Source: an uncultured Prevotella sp. (GTDB lineage: Bacteria; Bacteroidota; Bacteroidia; Bacteroidales; Bacteroidaceae). From it: a stretch of 62,484 nucleotides of DNA. How positions within the stretch are numbered: position 1 is the stretch's first letter; each line of letters begins with the position of its first letter. The notes under the pieces were generated by a model. The model searched no databases, had not been told where the DNA came from, and saw only the letters and a program-made list of their open reading frames with translations. The stretch covers positions 1 to 62,484 of the forward strand of contig CAMUYR010000017.1 of the NCBI GenBank assembly GCA_947164965.1, written 5' to 3'. Positions 60,584 to 62,484 of this stretch are shown in pieces. The position numbers and the translations under genes are program-made.

Positions 60584-62484
60584 ATGAAAAAATATTTGAT
60601 AACAGGTGTTGCAGCCATCGCATTCGTAGTTGCATTCACAAGTTGCTCAAAGTCTACTGATCTTTATAATCAAGCTGCTGTTGACGAAAAGAATAGACAA
60701 GAGTATGCTTTTGCTTTTGAGAAAGCGTTTGGTAAGGTTGGCTCTAATGTAGACTGGGGCTTCAGCAGCAAGAATACCAATACGCGAACCTTTACCCGTT
60801 CTGTGGGCACTTATGCTTCCTACAGAGGAACCATAGAGCCTACTCTTGATCCTCCTTTCCCAACAGATTGTGCTGCCAGCAAATTTGAACCAGATCTCAC
60901 GAACATACCTTCTTATGAAGAATATTTGATAAGCAAAGGTACACAATGGTGGCACCCTGAAGAAATAAACGATGGTGGAGTTGTCTATATCGACGCAGTC
61001 CAGCCTATTAAGATCTCTGGCGGCACTGAAGAAGCACATGCAAAACTTTACATCAAGGCAGGAACGTATGATTTCACAGATGTTTCGTTTGATTTAGGCA
61101 AGAATACAGACTTGTATCTATTAGAAGGTGCAACTGTTACATTTGATAACACCGTAGCTTCTACAGCCATATTTGACATATACATCGCTTCGGGAGCCGA
61201 ATTAATAGCAAATGGTGATGATGGTTTGGTAGCGAATTCCGGTGCACGTGTATATAACCATGGTACAATTACATGTTCTAAGTTTGGAGTTAACTCGTCA
61301 AGCTTCCTCTATAATGTTGGTACGTTTACAGCAGGAAGTGTGAGTGCCGAAAGCAATGATAGCAGAATCGTCAACGATGGCACCTTTAATTGTGCATCTG
61401 TCACCGTGAATGCTGGTGCAGTGCAGAACAATGCCGAATGGACTGTTACTGGCACTACTGAAGTCAATTCCAACAACTCTGGCTGGGTAAACAATGGACA
61501 TTGGACGACTTATGATTATGCTTATGTAGGTGGAAGCTGGAACGTGATCAACAACTGTTTCCTTGAAGTGAAAAACGACTTTGCAATGAACATCTCGTCA
61601 GAACAAGGAGTATTCAAGATTGATGGCGGTGGTGGTGTGCTAACCAAGTATTTCGATGGAGGAAGGGCAAGTACAGGTGCTGTATCAGGTCCGTTTGTCA
61701 TCGTGATGGGTCCGAAAGCCGTCTTCGTGGTTGAGGAAACAGCTATTCTTGAGTCAGGACGTGGCGATGAGAATGGATTTGGAATCTTTGGTCCCTCTAC
61801 AGGCGAATATGCTGTATTCCAGGCCAATCATATTGCCAGAGACCCATATCTTGAAAGTATAAACAGTCATGGTGCAGTTACTTATGGCGGCAACTTATAT
61901 GTTTCTGCAGAGACACATTTTGCACAGGGAAAGGACAGCGATGGCAGCGGCTCTTACGTTCCCCAGCCGTTTATTTATGAAAAAGACGGTTTCAGCATCG
62001 CTAACAATATCTATGCAACAGGCTTCAAGTCAGGCAAGCCCGATATCAACATTCCTAAGACACCATGTAGCCCAGGTTTCAAGGGTGGCAACCCGCTCTA
62101 TCGCGTAATTGCTGAGGACCTGTCGGCTTCAGAAGCTGGTGACTTCGACTTTAACGATGTCGTCTTCGATGTAGTGAAGGCAGAAGGTGGCAAGACCACA
62201 CTGAAGCTAATCTGTGCAGGTGGTGTGCTTCCGCTGAAAGTCATGGGTATAGAGGTCCACGGTTTATTTGGAGAAACGGATCCCACAAATGGCAAATACC
62301 AAATGTATAACACTGGTGCAGGCCCTAATGTAGATCCAGTTGAATTTAGCATTAATGGCACATTCACAACTCCTGAACAGATTAAGAATATCAAAATTGA
62401 GGTTTTCAAGGAGGATCAATGGATGGAGCTTAAAGCCAATACAGGCGAAGCTGCATGTAAGATCTTGGTTGACGATACGTTCAA
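60584..62484 (+). CDS. LruC-domain lipoprotein, 3' end outside window
   Basis: The frame is open from ATG 60584 to the window end (633 codons seen). It has a lipoprotein signal (FVVAFTSCSKSTDLY). A beta-helix-like repetitive middle part of about 300 residues follows, with many Asn, Gly and Thr and repeated phrases such as NNGHW, NDGTF and NHGTI. From about residue 500 comes LRVIAEDL-like YRVIAEDLSASEAGDFDFND, the acidic calcium-site-like DFDFND being typical of LruC domains. It is probably surface-exposed; its function is unknown. Confidence 0.75.
   Translation, partial: MKKYLITGVAAIAFVVAFTSCSKSTDLYNQAAVDEKNRQEYAFAFEKAFGKVGSNVDWGFSSKNTNTRTFTRSVGTYASYRGTIEPTLDPPFPTDCAASKFEPDLTNIPSYEEYLISKGTQWWHPEEINDGGVVYIDAVQPIKISGGTEEAHAKLYIKAGTYDFTDVSFDLGKNTDLYLLEGATVTFDNTVASTAIFDIYIASGAELIANGDDGLVANSGARVYNHGTITCSKFGVNSSSFLYNVGTFTAGSVSAESNDSRIVNDGTFNCASVTVNAGAVQNNAEWTVTGTTEVNSNNSGWVNNGHWTTYDYAYVGGSWNVINNCFLEVKNDFAMNISSEQGVFKIDGGGGVLTKYFDGGRASTGAVSGPFVIVMGPKAVFVVEETAILESGRGDENGFGIFGPSTGEYAVFQANHIARDPYLESINSHGAVTYGGNLYVSAETHFAQGKDSDGSGSYVPQPFIYEKDGFSIANNIYATGFKSGKPDINIPKTPCSPGFKGGNPLYRVIAEDLSASEAGDFDFNDVVFDVVKAEGGKTTLKLICAGGVLPLKVMGIEVHGLFGETDPTNGKYQMYNTGAGPNVDPVEFSINGTFTTPEQIKNIKIEVFKEDQWMELKANTGEAACKILVDDTF

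Overview
The window is chromosomal DNA from a Bacteroidota bacterium, most likely a gut or rumen Prevotella-type species. The evidence is sequence-internal. Promoters have the Bacteroidota form, a -7 TAnnTTTG usually about 20 bp after a -33 TTTG or CTTG. There is a SusC/SusD pair with a GH43 enzyme, an LpxC-FabZ fusion, a class 3 fructose bisphosphatase, a short class I IlvC, an HU-like protein followed by a 32-residue small protein, and an LruC-type lipoprotein. No rRNA, tRNA or CRISPR array was seen.

Layout. 1-3.1 kb: two short proteins, a Prevotella-type hypothetical, a UmuD-like S24 autoprotease and a PrsW-type membrane protease. 3.2-5.6 kb: a SpoIIE-family phosphatase gene bracketed by inverted IS982-type ends with an 8-bp direct repeat outside them. 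5.8-9.7 kb: a broken defence-like pair, a type IIL restriction-modification gene with a frameshift and an ORF6N gene with one in-frame stop. 9.7-12.3 kb: a 646-bp intergenic region rich in inverted repeats, an HU-like gene, a 32-residue small protein, a gutted sensor kinase and a candidate non-coding transcript. 12.3-21 kb: GH43/SusD/SusC operon, divergent from a sugar kinase plus a DUF4421 outer-membrane protein. 21-25.3 kb: a three-gene signalling operon (NMT1-like binding protein, kinase-dead Cache receptor, complete Cache histidine kinase). 25.5-38.6 kb: deoD, then a long + strand run: purU-hisH-hisA-hisF-hisIE, an FtsE-like ATPase, lysC-lysA, two glycosyltransferase-like genes, fbp and a FolK-M64 protease fusion. 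38.7-49.8 kb: a lipoprotein, an HD phosphohydrolase, lpxD-lpxC/fabZ-lpxA-miaA-PBP1A and a PIF1-like helicase. 49.8-59.9 kb (minus strand): ilvC, a four-gene CDP-alcohol lipid operon and ilvD-ilvB-ilvN-thioesterase. 60.6 kb to the end: the first part of an LruC-type lipoprotein.

Most genes are housekeeping (histidine, lysine and branched-chain amino acids, lipid A, peptidoglycan). The most interesting material is: (1) the phosphatase gene carried between IS ends; (2) the binding-protein/pseudo-receptor/kinase triad, where the phospho-acceptor His of one receptor is replaced by Glu; (3) the lipid head-group operon with an atypical CDP-alcohol phosphotransferase; (4) the FolK-M64 fusion with an internal signal or anchor segment; (5) about ten tandem arrays with different unit sequences but the same 7-bp period, mostly at gene junctions; (6) short palindromes inside coding sequences, including four 15-bp copies in the ORF6N gene and a shared 17-bp palindrome in two unrelated genes. 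All calls come from reading the sequence; no database search was run.
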